Part shown: positions 15,631 to 25,258 of the stretch, piece by piece
Layout of the letters: every line of letters begins with the position of its first letter
Numbering within the stretch: the first letter of the stretch is position 1
NCBI RefSeq assembly: GCF_900113765.1
Contig: NZ_FOQO01000015.1
Location: 1 to 64,000 of the forward strand
Direction: 5' to 3'
DNA from: Parapedobacter indicus
GTDB lineage: Bacteria; Bacteroidota; Bacteroidia; Sphingobacteriales; Sphingobacteriaceae
Length of the DNA stretch: 64,000 bases
Notes under the pieces: model-generated
Database searches by the model: none
Seen by the model: the letters and a program-made list of their open reading frames with translations, nothing else
Told to the model about the DNA's origin: nothing
Made by a program: the position numbers and the translations under genes

Positions 15631-16902
15631 ATGAAAGTTTATTTTACACACAGGGTGCTATTGGCCCTCTTGTTTTTGATAGTCGCTTCCTGCAGGAAAG
15701 ATTCCGGAGTGGAAGAAGAACACGAATTCCAGCCGCTTCAAGCGGAGCGTGGTGGTACGCTCGGAAGCCCGGTGGTAAAGGTAATCGGATCTGCCGGCGG
15801 ACAGATTGCTACGCCCGACGGGAAGATACAGGTAGATGTCCCTGCGGGGGCTGTCGCAAACGATGTGCAGTTTACCATACAGCCCATAACGAAAACGCTG
15901 GAAACGGCCACCGGCTCTGCCTATCGCCTTGGGCCTGAAGATGTGATTTTTGAAAAGGACGTCAAGATATCATTCGCGTATACCGAGGAAGATCTTATTG
16001 GCAGCTCGGAAGACTACCTCTATCTCACCTATCAGGACAAAGCTGGGTATTTTTATCAGGAAGCCATGACCGAGATCGCTCAGACCAATCATAAACTATG
16101 GGTAAATACCCGGCATTTTAGTGACTGGTATCTTAATCGTATTTTTTCTGTCGAGACAGTGAAGAACAAACTGGTGGCTAATGAAGAAACCGATTTACTT
16201 CTCTTCTATACGGAATCCTGGCCCGATGGGCGGGTAGGGACAGCAGAAGCGCTGAAAATTACCACGGATACCTGGTTTGTAAATGGCCCCGGAAACGTAG
16301 AACGGCTGGGGAATGTAGGTGCTTCTTTGAGTACGGTGAAAGCTCGTTATAAAGCTCCGGCAAGCATCATCCAACCGACAACCATTGCGGTAGGGGCGCA
16401 AGTTAGGAATATGGTCAGTAAAACCCATCCCGACAGGCCCGGGACATCAGGCCTTGTCATTGCACAACGGGAAATCGAATTGGTGCCCGACGAGTATTTT
16501 ATTTGGCAACTGGACGGAACGATGCATACAGGGATTTCGTTGGATGCCAACTTTCTGGGGGGATCCACCATCTTGCTGGGAACCGGATTGACGGGCGGTC
16601 TGAATATATCGCTGAACGCTACGCAAACCGGTGAGTATGAGTTGGGAAATCCTGCTGTTCCGGATCATTTCAGCATTGTCGCCTATTTGGCAAGCAGTAC
16701 GGAAACCATGTATCAGGGAAGCTATTATTTATGCGATGACAGCAAGGTTCACTATGGCAAAGGAAAGCTCAAAATAGACCAATATGGAAGTATCGGCGGC
16801 ATTATTTCGGGAAGTATAGAAGCCACGGTTTATAGCATAGGCTGCGACCCGAAAGCAAAAAAGCAGGTAAAAGGTCGTTTCAGGATTAGAAGGAAAGTTT
16901 AA
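15631..16902 (+). CDS. ZU5-like domain lipoprotein
   Basis: A 423-residue lipoprotein (lipobox IVASC, Cys about residue 21). Residues about 50-130 contain GGQIATPDGKIQVDVPAGAV, a clear ZU5-type pattern found in bacterial surface proteins. The remainder is beta-rich with no named domain. It is probably anchored in the outer membrane facing the periplasm or surface. The function is unknown. A short TAACCG/CGGTTA hairpin lies just after the stop. Confidence 0.75.
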   Translation: MKVYFTHRVLLALLFLIVASCRKDSGVEEEHEFQPLQAERGGTLGSPVVKVIGSAGGQIATPDGKIQVDVPAGAVANDVQFTIQPITKTLETATGSAYRLGPEDVIFEKDVKISFAYTEEDLIGSSEDYLYLTYQDKAGYFYQEAMTEIAQTNHKLWVNTRHFSDWYLNRIFSVETVKNKLVANEETDLLLFYTESWPDGRVGTAEALKITTDTWFVNGPGNVERLGNVGASLSTVKARYKAPASIIQPTTIAVGAQVRNMVSKTHPDRPGTSGLVIAQREIELVPDEYFIWQLDGTMHTGISLDANFLGGSTILLGTGLTGGLNISLNATQTGEYELGNPAVPDHFSIVAYLASSTETMYQGSYYLCDDSKVHYGKGKLKIDQYGSIGGIISGSIEATVYSIGCDPKAKKQVKGRFRIRRKV

Positions 16903-17023
16903 TAACCGCATCGGTTACGAATGTTTCTTGGCGCTCGTCTCAGAGATCCAAAACGAAGAGAAGTGTCGTCACGCGACCAAGCCCGTCTGTTTCGGATGAC
17001 CAATTGCGCACGTATCTTCGCGA

Positions 17024-17377
17024 TCAAGCAATTTGATGTTCGATACGTGAAATGAGGTTATCAATATCAAAAGGCTTTGCAATAAAATCTTCAGCACCGC
17101 ATTCGACTTGCCCTTCATCGAAGTGCGCCGACATCATAATTATAGGGGTTTCGCGGCTGGCAGGCTCTGCCTTCAGTTCTTGGCACAGATCAACTCCGTT
17201 GCCATCGGGTAGCATAATGTCCAATAGGTATAGATCGGGGTTGACACCGGCCATCGCATTCCGGAAATCGCCGGCTGTCCCGAACGAGATTACCTCTATT
17301 TGGTAATCTTCCAGGATGTATTCGATCAACTCCCGAATACTGTAGTTGTCTTCTACGACAACTATTTGTTTCTTCAT
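17024..17377 (-). CDS. Single-domain response regulator
   Basis: A 117-residue stand-alone receiver. The acidic pair is in VVVEDNYSI, the phosphoacceptor is Asp53 in LLDIMLPDGNG, and Lys101 lies in AKPFD. There is no output domain, so it passes phosphate on or acts by protein contact. The plus-strand PAS/GAF kinase 590 bases away and a similar receiver at 34280 suggest that it works with such kinases. Confidence 0.9.
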   Translation of the reverse strand: MKKQIVVVEDNYSIRELIEYILEDYQIEVISFGTAGDFRNAMAGVNPDLYLLDIMLPDGNGVDLCQELKAEPASRETPIIMMSAHFDEGQVECGAEDFIAKPFDIDNLISRIEHQIA

Positions 17378-17398
17378 AGCCGTATTGTTTAGTTTTAA

Positions 17399-17583
17399 TT
17401 AGCGGTCAAAATCACCTTCCGTTCGGCTAATTTCTGTTCCCTTATAGCTTTTTTAACCGTGGTCGGCCAGCGGCTTCATTAACGCCTCGGTTTCCGGATA
17501 GTCCCGCTTTTGTTCAGGGAAGGGCGGAACGGGATACTTGGTGTCCGGTTGCAGGGGAGATGCTGACGAGTTTTCTTTTCCAT
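17399..17583 (-). pseudogene. Remnant of a short-chain dehydrogenase gene (N-terminus only)
   Basis: Read on the minus strand, this stretch encodes a broken version of the proline-rich leader of stress-type SDR oxidoreductases: DTKYPVPPFPEQK, then ETEALMKPLADHG, an in-frame stop at 17453-17455, and SYKGT after it. In intact relatives this leader runs on as a SYKG-type linker into the Rossmann fold, which is absent here. One base is also missing near the only ATG (17583). I infer a decayed gene whose body has been deleted. The identification is from memory of the family pattern. Confidence 0.5.
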
Positions 17584-17965
17584 AACTGAAATGTAAATTT
17601 ATCCATATCCTACCAACGGCACCGGGCGGTTATTGTTTAGGAAAAATGTATGTATATCCATAATCCTGAATCCGCAAACCGTGACTTGAATTCCGTCGTT
17701 ATAGGCGGCCGATATTCCATTCCTTTTGGTGGATGACCTTGGTCGCCAGGCACGTAGCGCGGGGCACTTGGTGTGCAGGATGCTCAATAAGGAAAGTAAA
17801 TTTGGAGCCCTTCTTTACATGAATTTCAAACATCTGTGGTTTAATGTTGTCTTGATAAGAGTTAACGCTTAGTTTACGGATATTCCTGCAAGCCGTTACA
17901 AGGCCATGCAGACGGGTATACAAGTAGAAATCGCGTAATGTCAAAAACACATCGTTTTACTATTA
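17584..17965. other. Gap before the large PAS/GAF kinase
   Basis: About 380 bases without a confident gene. An 83-codon minus-strand open frame (17699-17950) exists but has no recognised domain and no ribosome site. The part next to 17966 presumably holds the kinase promoter. Confidence 0.4.
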
Positions 17966-20900
17966 TTGCATATGGAAATAAATACGCCCGGTGGTCCGGT
18001 GAATGACCCCTATAAAATCATGGCCGATAACACGCCAGCAATGATGTGGGTCACTTCAACCGATACGCGACGTACCGCCTTTAATGCTGGATGGCTACGT
18101 TTTACCGGCCGAACGCTGGAACAGGAACAGGGGGAGGGTTGGACCGAAGGTGTGCATCCGGACGACCGTTCGCGTTTGGAAATATATGCAGCAGCCGTAG
18201 ATGGGGGTAAGCCCTTCCGAATGGCATACCGACTGCGCAGGCACGATGGCGTATACCAATGGGTATCGGAAAGCGGCGCTCCCCGATATTTGGAAGATGG
18301 CACGTATGCCGGCTTTGTAGGCTCGTGTATCATTGTAGACCTACCCACGTCTTCTGCTGCACAGGCCGGCCTTCACGAACGCAACGAAGAACTGGAAGCA
18401 AAGATACGTTCGGGTATCGAAGCACTTGAGCAAAGTGAGATGCTTATGCACGCGATGAACGAAGAACTGACAGCCGCTAACGAGGAATTGGCTGCCATCA
18501 ACGAGGAGTTGACGGCCACAAATGAAGAACTGCGAGTCGCCAATGAAGAACTTGCCGAAAGTGAGTTCAAGACCCGCAGTATCATTGCGAATGCACCCTT
18601 TCCGATTGCGGTTTATGCCGGACGTGAAATGCGTATCTTGGAGGCCAACCAAGCCATCATGGATGTTTGGGGCAAGGGCAATGACGTGATTGGGAAAACG
18701 TATGCCGAGGTGTTGCCTGAATTGCGTGATCAGCATATTTATGAAAAACTTGATGCGGTCTTTACCACCGGCGTACCTTTTAACACACGTAATGAACGGG
18801 TAGATCTGGAGATCGGCGGCGTACGGAAGACATTTTACTTCAATTATAGCTTTACCCCGCTGAAAGACCGTTCCGGCAATGTGTACGGAGTAATGAACAC
18901 TGCCGCAGATGTGACCGACGTGGTATTGGCGAAACAGCGGATCGAGCACAGCCAAAAGATGTTACACAACATCATACTTCAAGCGCCGGTGGCGATGTGC
19001 TTTATGAGCGGTCCGGACCACGTCGTTGAGGTAGCTAACGCCATGATGATTGAGCTGTGGGGAAAAACCGAAACGGAGGTGATGCATAAGCCTATTTTCG
19101 AAGGACTGCCAGATACCAAGGGGCAGGGATTGGAACGGTGGGTAGATCACGTTTACCACACAGGGGAAACGTATCGAGCATATGAACAGCCCGTCGCGTT
19201 GTTGCGTGGCGGGAAGATTGATACGGTTTACCAGAATTTTGTTTATCAGGCTTTTCGCGATAGCGAAGGCAATATCATTGGCGTGATCGCGATAACCAAC
19301 GATGTGTCGGCGCAGGTGGAGGCCAAAATCGAGGTGGAGCGCGCTTATGAACAGTCACAGCTTTCGAAGGAAGCCGCTCAGCTTGGTATGTTTGATCTGG
19401 ATGTAAAAAGCGGGAAGTTGGAATTGGACGAACGCTGCAGGACGTTGTTTGGCGTTGACCACGATGAACCGGTGTCTTACGAAAAGGATTTTATCGGCGG
19501 CCTGCATCCGGAAGACCGTAAGGATGTAGTCGCCGCAATGAATGACGCACTTGACCAGGCAAAAACAGGCGGTAGTTATGACATCGAGTACCGCACTGTC
19601 GGCATAGCCGATGGACAACAGCGCTGGGTGCGAGCTAAGGGAAAAGTCCATTTTGATACATTGGGCAACCCGATGCGATTTATCGGGTCGGTAATGGACA
19701 TTACCGAACAGAAGCTCAATGAAGAAAGACTCCGGGAAAGTGCCGAACGGAAAGCGCGGCTGGCGGCCATCGTGGAATCTTCAGACGATGTGATCGTCAG
19801 TAAAACGCTGCAGGGTGTAATTACCAGTTGGAATAAGGCCGCTCACCGTATGTTTGGCTATACGGCTGATGAGGCTATTGGCAAGCATATTTCACTGATC
19901 ATCCCACCTTCGCGCCTAAAGGAAGAGGATTACATCATCAGTGAAATCCGCGCTGGTAACAAGGTGGATCACTTCGACACGGTCCGGCTGACGAAAGACG
20001 GGCGCGAGATACCGCTTTCCATCACGGTATCGCCCATTGTCGACGAAGGTGGTCGCATTATCGGCGCCTCAAAAATTGCGCGTGACATCAGTGCGCAGGT
20101 AGCCGCTCAGGAAGCGGCTCGCCGTTATACCGAACGGTTGGAGATTATCAATTCGATGGTGGGGAGTATATCCGAAGATCTCAACCTGAATAACATATTG
20201 CAAAAGGTTACCGATAGTACAACCGAACTGACGGGTGCAGAATTCGGGGCTTTCTTTTATAACCAAACCGATGAAAAAGGCCAGTCGTTTGGGCTGTATG
20301 CCTTGTCTGGAGCGCCGCGAGAAGCGTTTGAAAATTTTTCAATGCCGCGTAATACGGAATTGTTTCATCCAACATTTTCCGGCGAAGGTGTGGTCCGCAT
20401 TGACGATATTATCAAAGACCCCCGTTTCGGGAACAATCCACCCTATTACGGGATGCCCGAAGGCCACCTGCCGGTAGTAAGTTACCTTGCTGTACCCGTA
20501 ATATCGCGTTCGGGAGAGATTATCGGTGGCCTGTTTTTCGGCCATTCCGAAGCGGGCAAATTTACACCAGACCATGAACAGCTAGTGGTCTCTATTGCTG
20601 CCCAGGCTGCCATCGGCTTGGATAATGCTAAACTGTACGCAGAAGTAAAAGCACTGAATGACAAAAAAGATGAATTCATCGGCTTAGCAAGCCACGAGCT
20701 GAAAACTCCGCTGACCAGTATCTATGCCTATTTGCAAATTCTGGAGAAATTGATGACCGCTGATAAGAGCAAACTTTTCATCCAAAAGGCGCTGCATCAG
20801 ATGAAAAAACTTAATGTGTTGGTCGGTGACCTGTTGGATATTTCAAAAATCGAAGCGGGGAAACTTCAACTGAATATGGCTGAATTCGATCTGAAACAAC

Positions 20901-21334
20901 TAACGGAAGAAACCATCGAGCTGGTTAGCCATACGAATGAAAAATACCGGATTAGTTTGGAGACGGCTACCGAATCTTGTGTGGTATACAGTGATTCGCA
21001 GCGCATTGAACAGGTGCTCATCAACCTGCTCACCAATGCCATCAAATATTCGCCCGGCGCCGATGAAGTACGGGTGAGCCTTGCATGTACGGAAAATGAA
21101 GTCAAGGTGGGTGTTCAAGACTTCGGCCAAGGGATACCTGCCGACAAACTCCAGCATGTGTTTACGAGGTTTTACCGGGTAGAAAATAGCGGCTTCAACG
21201 TATCTGGCCTCGGTATCGGTCTGTACTTGTCAAATGAAATCGTCAATCGGCTCGGTGGTCGGATTTGGGCGGAAAGCGAAGTAGGAACTGGAAGTACGTT
21301 CTGGTTTGCGCTTCCGCTACAAGCAAAGGTGTAG
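17966..21334 (+). CDS. Multi-PAS/GAF sensor histidine kinase
   Basis: A 1122-residue soluble kinase. From the N-terminus: a PAS/PAC unit (20-125), a coiled coil built on repeats of NEELAAINEELTATNEEL (about 160-200), three to four further PAS units ending about 710, a GAF domain (about 725-885), a HisKA motif ASHELKTPLTSIYAYLQIL (about 910) and an ATPase domain with LLTNAIKYSPGADEV and GLGIGLYLSNEIV. No membrane segments are seen. The coiled coil resembles the one in CheR-linked kinases. The real start may be the second ATG at 17972. It is a larger paralogue of the kinase at 32291. Confidence 0.93.
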   Translation: MHMEINTPGGPVNDPYKIMADNTPAMMWVTSTDTRRTAFNAGWLRFTGRTLEQEQGEGWTEGVHPDDRSRLEIYAAAVDGGKPFRMAYRLRRHDGVYQWVSESGAPRYLEDGTYAGFVGSCIIVDLPTSSAAQAGLHERNEELEAKIRSGIEALEQSEMLMHAMNEELTAANEELAAINEELTATNEELRVANEELAESEFKTRSIIANAPFPIAVYAGREMRILEANQAIMDVWGKGNDVIGKTYAEVLPELRDQHIYEKLDAVFTTGVPFNTRNERVDLEIGGVRKTFYFNYSFTPLKDRSGNVYGVMNTAADVTDVVLAKQRIEHSQKMLHNIILQAPVAMCFMSGPDHVVEVANAMMIELWGKTETEVMHKPIFEGLPDTKGQGLERWVDHVYHTGETYRAYEQPVALLRGGKIDTVYQNFVYQAFRDSEGNIIGVIAITNDVSAQVEAKIEVERAYEQSQLSKEAAQLGMFDLDVKSGKLELDERCRTLFGVDHDEPVSYEKDFIGGLHPEDRKDVVAAMNDALDQAKTGGSYDIEYRTVGIADGQQRWVRAKGKVHFDTLGNPMRFIGSVMDITEQKLNEERLRESAERKARLAAIVESSDDVIVSKTLQGVITSWNKAAHRMFGYTADEAIGKHISLIIPPSRLKEEDYIISEIRAGNKVDHFDTVRLTKDGREIPLSITVSPIVDEGGRIIGASKIARDISAQVAAQEAARRYTERLEIINSMVGSISEDLNLNNILQKVTDSTTELTGAEFGAFFYNQTDEKGQSFGLYALSGAPREAFENFSMPRNTELFHPTFSGEGVVRIDDIIKDPRFGNNPPYYGMPEGHLPVVSYLAVPVISRSGEIIGGLFFGHSEAGKFTPDHEQLVVSIAAQAAIGLDNAKLYAEVKALNDKKDEFIGLASHELKTPLTSIYAYLQILEKLMTADKSKLFIQKALHQMKKLNVLVGDLLDISKIEAGKLQLNMAEFDLKQLTEETIELVSHTNEKYRISLETATESCVVYSDSQRIEQVLINLLTNAIKYSPGADEVRVSLACTENEVKVGVQDFGQGIPADKLQHVFTRFYRVENSGFNVSGLGIGLYLSNEIVNRLGGRIWAESEVGTGSTFWFALPLQAKV

Positions 21335-21454
21335 CCGGCGCTTGCTGGATTACAGAAATAGGGAGCGGATATTGATTAGAAAAAGATTCTTGAAACGAAA
21401 GTAATAGGCTAATGTTGTTTTTTTGAACAAATAACATAGATAAAGGAGAATCTC

Positions 21455-21565
21455 ATGGCCTACAAAAATCAAAATGGCGACATGCCTAATGCACACATAG
21501 CCCCGGCGTTTCTGTGCGGGGCTATGTGTTTTACAGTTAATTCCTGTCGGTCGAATAAGGTGTAA
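21455..21565 (+). CDS. Possible 36-residue small protein
   Basis: An ATG at 21455 is preceded at good distance by AAAGGAG, a strong Shine-Dalgarno tract that is uncommon in this phylum. The frame encodes 36 residues starting MAYKNQNGDMPNAHIAP, and runs through the terminator hairpin at 21493-21529 into the antisense end of the sigma factor gene. It could be a real small protein whose 3' end was changed, or a chance frame. Family unknown. Confidence 0.3.
   Translation: MAYKNQNGDMPNAHIAPAFLCGAMCFTVNSCRSNKV
21493..21532 (+). terminator. Strong terminator hairpin, 13-bp perfect stem
   Basis: ACACATAGCCCCG (21493-21505) pairs perfectly with CGGGGCTATGTGT (21517-21529) around an 11-nt loop, followed by TTT on the plus strand. 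It lies between the kinase and the convergent sigma factor gene and may serve both directions. Confidence 0.85.
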
Positions 21566-22052
21566 GCTTTTTCTTCAACAGTTGCCGGGCTACATGTATC
21601 CGGGTTTTTACCGTGCCTATCGGAATTTGGAAATATGCCGCAATTTCGTGGTATTTATACCCTTCATAATACATCGAAAATGGATAGTAGTACTCCTCGG
21701 CCAACTTGGATAGTGCACGCTCGATATCTTCCATGACAAATTTGCTCTCCGCGTTGTTGCGTAACGAACTTTTGAACAAATCAGAGGAAGAAATTGTATC
21801 CGATTTCAGAATGATCGAATTGGTCTTTACTTTTCGCCGATAGTAATTGATGAACGTGTTTTTTAATATCGTGTAAAGCCAAGCTTGTAAGTTTGTGCCC
21901 TCTTTAAATTTGTTGTAGTAGGAGAAAGCTTTTAAAATGGTATCCTGTACCAAATCATTGGCATTTTCTTCGTCGCGTGTAAAATAAAATGCATAACTGC
22001 TCAAGGAACCTACCTCCTGTACGACTTTGGTGTTGAATTCGATCTTATTCAT
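21537..22052 (-). CDS. ECF-type RNA polymerase sigma factor
   Basis: A 171-residue sigma-70 factor of the extracytoplasmic type. Region 2 includes SYAFYFTRDEENANDLVQDT and region 4 contains LAEEYYYPFSMYYEGYKYHE with the HTH IAAYFQIPIGTVKTRIHVAR. No anti-sigma gene is next to it. The following genes (YihY, MFS, M23, YetF, PLD) look like a stress regulon, so a general stress role is likely but inferred. The terminator at 21493-21532 lies just past its stop. Confidence 0.93.
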   Translation of the reverse strand: MNKIEFNTKVVQEVGSLSSYAFYFTRDEENANDLVQDTILKAFSYYNKFKEGTNLQAWLYTILKNTFINYYRRKVKTNSIILKSDTISSSDLFKSSLRNNAESKFVMEDIERALSKLAEEYYYPFSMYYEGYKYHEIAAYFQIPIGTVKTRIHVARQLLKKKLTPYSTDRN

Positions 22053-22345
22053 CTCTATAGAATTTATCGTTTACATGATACTTTCGTTCGTGGTTAGCTC
22101 AGTTCTAAGCTTGCACAACGCGGCTAAATCAAGTATATTACGGTTATCCTATCGTACCCGGCAATAACGGATTATTTGTTTTTGTGGTAGTGTTGTTTCA
22201 ATAGATAATTGTGTTTGTGAATTATGTAAACAAAACAATGATTATTTTGTTTGAATTTATTTACAATAGTTGTAAATCCGCCGGAATCCAAACAGTATAA
22301 TAACGCATCGCTGGTTAGTTTATGTACATTTGTGTTTTCTTGTAA
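22053..22345. other. AT-rich gap upstream of the ECF sigma gene
   Basis: About 290 bases, very rich in A and T, with no gene. It should carry the promoter of the minus-strand sigma factor. A TACATTTG element occurs on the plus strand near 22324 but no plus-strand gene follows it. Confidence 0.4.
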
Positions 22346-23302
22346 CTAATTTTTTACTTCTTCGGTTCCCTTGGGAGGAGGTAGATGGGTTACTTCTTTT
22401 TCGGTTTCTCGTTCTTCGACGTGTACCGCAAATTCGGCGGGAGCAATGCGGGATCCATTGTAGTCGGCATACGCCCGGGTAAACGAGGCGCCCAAGTAAA
22501 GGATTGCTGCGGTGTAATAAACCCATAAAAGCAGTACGATGATGGAGGCTGCTGCGCCGTAGGTAGATTCAGGACCGGTGGTCTGTATATAGAAGCCAAT
22601 AAGGAATCGGCCTATCATAAACAAGATAGCGGTAAAAAAAGCACCGGCTTTTACATCTTTCCATTTGATACGCACGTCGGGTAAAAATTTGAAAATAACA
22701 CCAAACAATACGCTGATAACGATAAAGTTAGTGAGGGTTTCGACGGCAAGCGACAAATAGACCGCCAAATCGGAAAAGAGCCTTCTTATGTAGTCCATTA
22801 ATATCATCAATAGCCCATTCACGATCAGTGAGACGATCAGCAGGAAGCCCAGTGACAAGACAAGTGATGAAGAAAGAAGCCGATCGGTTATAAGCTTTAC
22901 CCAGCCCCGTTTGGGTTTTGGCTTGATTTCCCATATTTTGTTTATAGAGTGCTGCATATCCCCGAATACGGTAGTGGCGCCCAAAAGCAATGTACTGATA
23001 CCGACGATAAGTGCCCACGTATTATCTTCTTTCAGTTGGACATTTTTAAGCATTTCCTGGATTTGCGCAGCCGCGTTACTACCCACCAATCCATTGATTT
23101 CATCAAATACTTTTCCCTCTGCTGCCTCTTGACCAAAGAACAACGCAGCGAGAGAAATGGTCAATACCAACAGCGGTGCAAGTGAGAAAATGGTATAATA
23201 AGCTAAGGAAGCGCTAAATTTGAGGCCTTTTACATCCATGAAAATAGTAAAGGTGTTTTTCAGAATCGTAAACCAGCGTTTCATAAAACCCGTTGATTTC
23301 AT
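22346..23302 (-). CDS. YihY/BrkB family inner-membrane protein
   Basis: A 318-residue membrane protein with about six spans. Signatures are FSASLAYYTIFSLAPLLVL near residue 30, STLLLGATTVFGDMQHSIN, and GAAASIIVLLLWVYYTAAIL with FTRAYADYNGS near the end. The family was once called ribonuclease BN in error; its true role is unclear, and transporter or envelope functions are discussed. The last 35 residues are charged and probably cytoplasmic. Confidence 0.92.
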   Translation of the reverse strand: MKSTGFMKRWFTILKNTFTIFMDVKGLKFSASLAYYTIFSLAPLLVLTISLAALFFGQEAAEGKVFDEINGLVGSNAAAQIQEMLKNVQLKEDNTWALIVGISTLLLGATTVFGDMQHSINKIWEIKPKPKRGWVKLITDRLLSSSLVLSLGFLLIVSLIVNGLLMILMDYIRRLFSDLAVYLSLAVETLTNFIVISVLFGVIFKFLPDVRIKWKDVKAGAFFTAILFMIGRFLIGFYIQTTGPESTYGAAASIIVLLLWVYYTAAILYLGASFTRAYADYNGSRIAPAEFAVHVEERETEKEVTHLPPPKGTEEVKN

Positions 23303-23417
23303 AAGCTATTGATTGCGTGAATCCGTATTAGTAAACTGTACTCCTTAACAGTTGAAACCGCGCTTTAGTTTAAACGAAGAAAAAAATGTTCCGCTGCGGT
23401 CAGTCCGGGGCCGGTTA

Positions 23418-23591
23418 CTATTCCCTAAAATAAATGGCAAACACAGTGATCGCTACTACCGAACAAACAGCGCTAAGGACGATGAGCACTACGCCGGCTG
23501 TTTCGTGCATATAGATCCATGCAAACCGGCCAAGCATTCCTGCTAAGACGATCGAAACAAGCGCTATCCAGAGTCTTTTTCTGTTTTTCAT
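23418..23591 (-). CDS. Small two-span membrane protein
   Basis: A 57-residue protein: a basic start (MKNRKRL), a first hydrophobic segment (WIALVSIVLAGMLGRFAWIY), a short polar turn (MHETAG) and a second segment (VVLIVLSAVCSVVAITVFAI), ending FRE. The clear two-hairpin layout and positive-inside start argue that it is a real gene. It is divergent from the MFS gene, whose start is 60 bases away. No family is recognised. Confidence 0.6.
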   Translation of the reverse strand: MKNRKRLWIALVSIVLAGMLGRFAWIYMHETAGVVLIVLSAVCSVVAITVFAIYFRE

Positions 23592-23651
23592 TATTGTGCC
23601 AACAGTTCGCTTTCAGGTTTGTTGGTAATTTTTGAACCATCATCTATTCAT

Positions 23652-25148
23652 ATGGCGTTGAAACCTCAAAAGGAATTGACAGAAAGAGACCTAAAACGAG
23701 GACTGGTCATGGTGATTTGGGACGGTCTGGCTTCCGAAGTCGTGACATCCCTTACAGGCGGAGCCTTTTTGGTCGCCATGGCCTTACTGTTGGGTGCCAA
23801 TAACGTGCAAATCGGGTTATTAGCGGCATTACCAATGATTACCAATATTTTCCAATTACTTTCGATCATATTGGTCAGAAAATATCAGAATCGGCGGGCC
23901 ATTTCGGTTCTCTGTATAGCCTTGGCACGGATTCCATTAGCGATTATCGGGGTGATGGTGCTCCTTGGCGAAGGTAGGTCCATTAATATGCTCATCTTTT
24001 TTCTTTTCTTCCATTTTTTCTTTAGCTCTGTATCCGGGCTGAGTTGGAATTCATGGATGAAGGACATGATCCCGGAAAAAATGCTGGGTGAATATTTTTC
24101 CCGGAGAAGCCGGTATACCCAAACACTTAATGTCGCACTCAGTATCGTTCTTGCTTTGCTCCTCGATTTTATCCGGATCCGATATCCTGCATATGAGCTC
24201 ACTACCTTCGCTGTGTTCTTCGTGATAGCCGGCATTATTGGTGTGATAGGTGCTTATTTATTGTCGAGAGCTCCCGAGCCGCAATCTTATCTGTCCAATG
24301 CTAAATTGTTTACGCTGTTGAAAATGCCATTACGGAACGAAAATTTCCGTCGGTTGCTGGTTTTCAATTCTGCATGGGTTTTTGCGCTGAACATAGCAAC
24401 GCCTTTTTTTACGGTATTCATGTTGCAAGGAATGGGACTGCCGCTTTCTTATATCATCGTATTGACCATTATCAGTCAACTGTCCAGCATTATGACCCTC
24501 CGGATGTGGGGAACATTTTCCGACCGATATAGCAATAAAAGCATCATCGCGATCAGTGCGCCGTTATACATTCTCTGTATCATTGCTTGGTCATTTGTAG
24601 GTATTTACTCGCGGATGTATATCAATCTTGGATTGTTGGTGGTAATCCATGTCTTCACCGGTATATCAACCGCTGGAATCAATCTTTCGCTGACCAACAT
24701 CGGACTTAAACTTGCTCCCAAAGAAGATGCCATTGTATACCTCTCGGTAAAGAACATTGTGACGGCTGTCTTTTCTGCCCTTGGCCCGTTGGTAGGGGGT
24801 GTGTTAGTTGATTATTTTTCAGATAAAAATTTGGAGATCAGATTTGTGTGGGACAGTCCAGGATTTGACAAAGCCCTCAAGTTGATCTCACTTCATCAAT
24901 GGAATTTCCTTTTTTTAATCGGAGCGTTCCTTGCTTTGTGCGCGCTTGAGTTATTAAACCGAGTAAAAGAAACCGGTGAAGTGGAAAAGGATGTGGTTCG
25001 GCGTATCATGCGTACCCGGATTAAAAGCAACATGAAAGATGCCATCATCATTGGCAGTCTCATTACGTGGAATAATCAGCTAAGGACCATTTTAAAATTA
25101 GGAAAGAAACGCCGCACTACCTCCGCTTCCGAGACGACCGGTAAATGA
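23652..25148 (+). CDS. MFS transporter
   Basis: About 498 residues from ATG 23652 (an open extension to 23619 lacks the family pattern). Twelve membrane spans are predicted. The N-terminal part DGLASEVVTSLTGGAFLVAM and the loop WNSWMKDMIPEKMLGEYFSRR match a group of Bacteroidota/Firmicutes major-facilitator proteins of unknown substrate. The C-terminal 60 residues are basic and cytoplasmic. Its 3' end overlaps a possible tiny antisense gene. Confidence 0.85.
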   Translation: MALKPQKELTERDLKRGLVMVIWDGLASEVVTSLTGGAFLVAMALLLGANNVQIGLLAALPMITNIFQLLSIILVRKYQNRRAISVLCIALARIPLAIIGVMVLLGEGRSINMLIFFLFFHFFFSSVSGLSWNSWMKDMIPEKMLGEYFSRRSRYTQTLNVALSIVLALLLDFIRIRYPAYELTTFAVFFVIAGIIGVIGAYLLSRAPEPQSYLSNAKLFTLLKMPLRNENFRRLLVFNSAWVFALNIATPFFTVFMLQGMGLPLSYIIVLTIISQLSSIMTLRMWGTFSDRYSNKSIIAISAPLYILCIIAWSFVGIYSRMYINLGLLVVIHVFTGISTAGINLSLTNIGLKLAPKEDAIVYLSVKNIVTAVFSALGPLVGGVLVDYFSDKNLEIRFVWDSPGFDKALKLISLHQWNFLFLIGAFLALCALELLNRVKETGEVEKDVVRRIMRTRIKSNMKDAIIIGSLITWNNQLRTILKLGKKRRTTSASETTGK

Positions 25149-25203
25149 CATAAGCTAATACAGCAACGATAAAAATGGCTCCAAATAGAATAGAAAAAAA
25201 CAT
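25117..25203 (-). CDS. Possible 28-residue membrane peptide
   Basis: A frame from ATG 25203 on the minus strand encodes one hydrophobic helix (FFSILFGAIFIVAVLAYVIY) and a basic tail (RSSRKRR), the layout of known tiny membrane peptides. It overlaps the last 32 bases of the MFS gene in antisense. No ribosome site is evident, so it may be chance. Confidence 0.35.
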   Translation of the reverse strand: MFFSILFGAIFIVAVLAYVIYRSSRKRR

Positions 25204-25258
25204 GATGATAATGCGTTAAACGTTCGTTTCTAGTTTACAACGGAGCGGTAATTTTGTT

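Noticed and set aside
17699-17950. 83-codon minus-strand frame before the large kinase
   Set aside because: There is no recognised domain or ribosome site. It could be a decayed gene next to the SDR remnant, but the evidence is too weak to list it.
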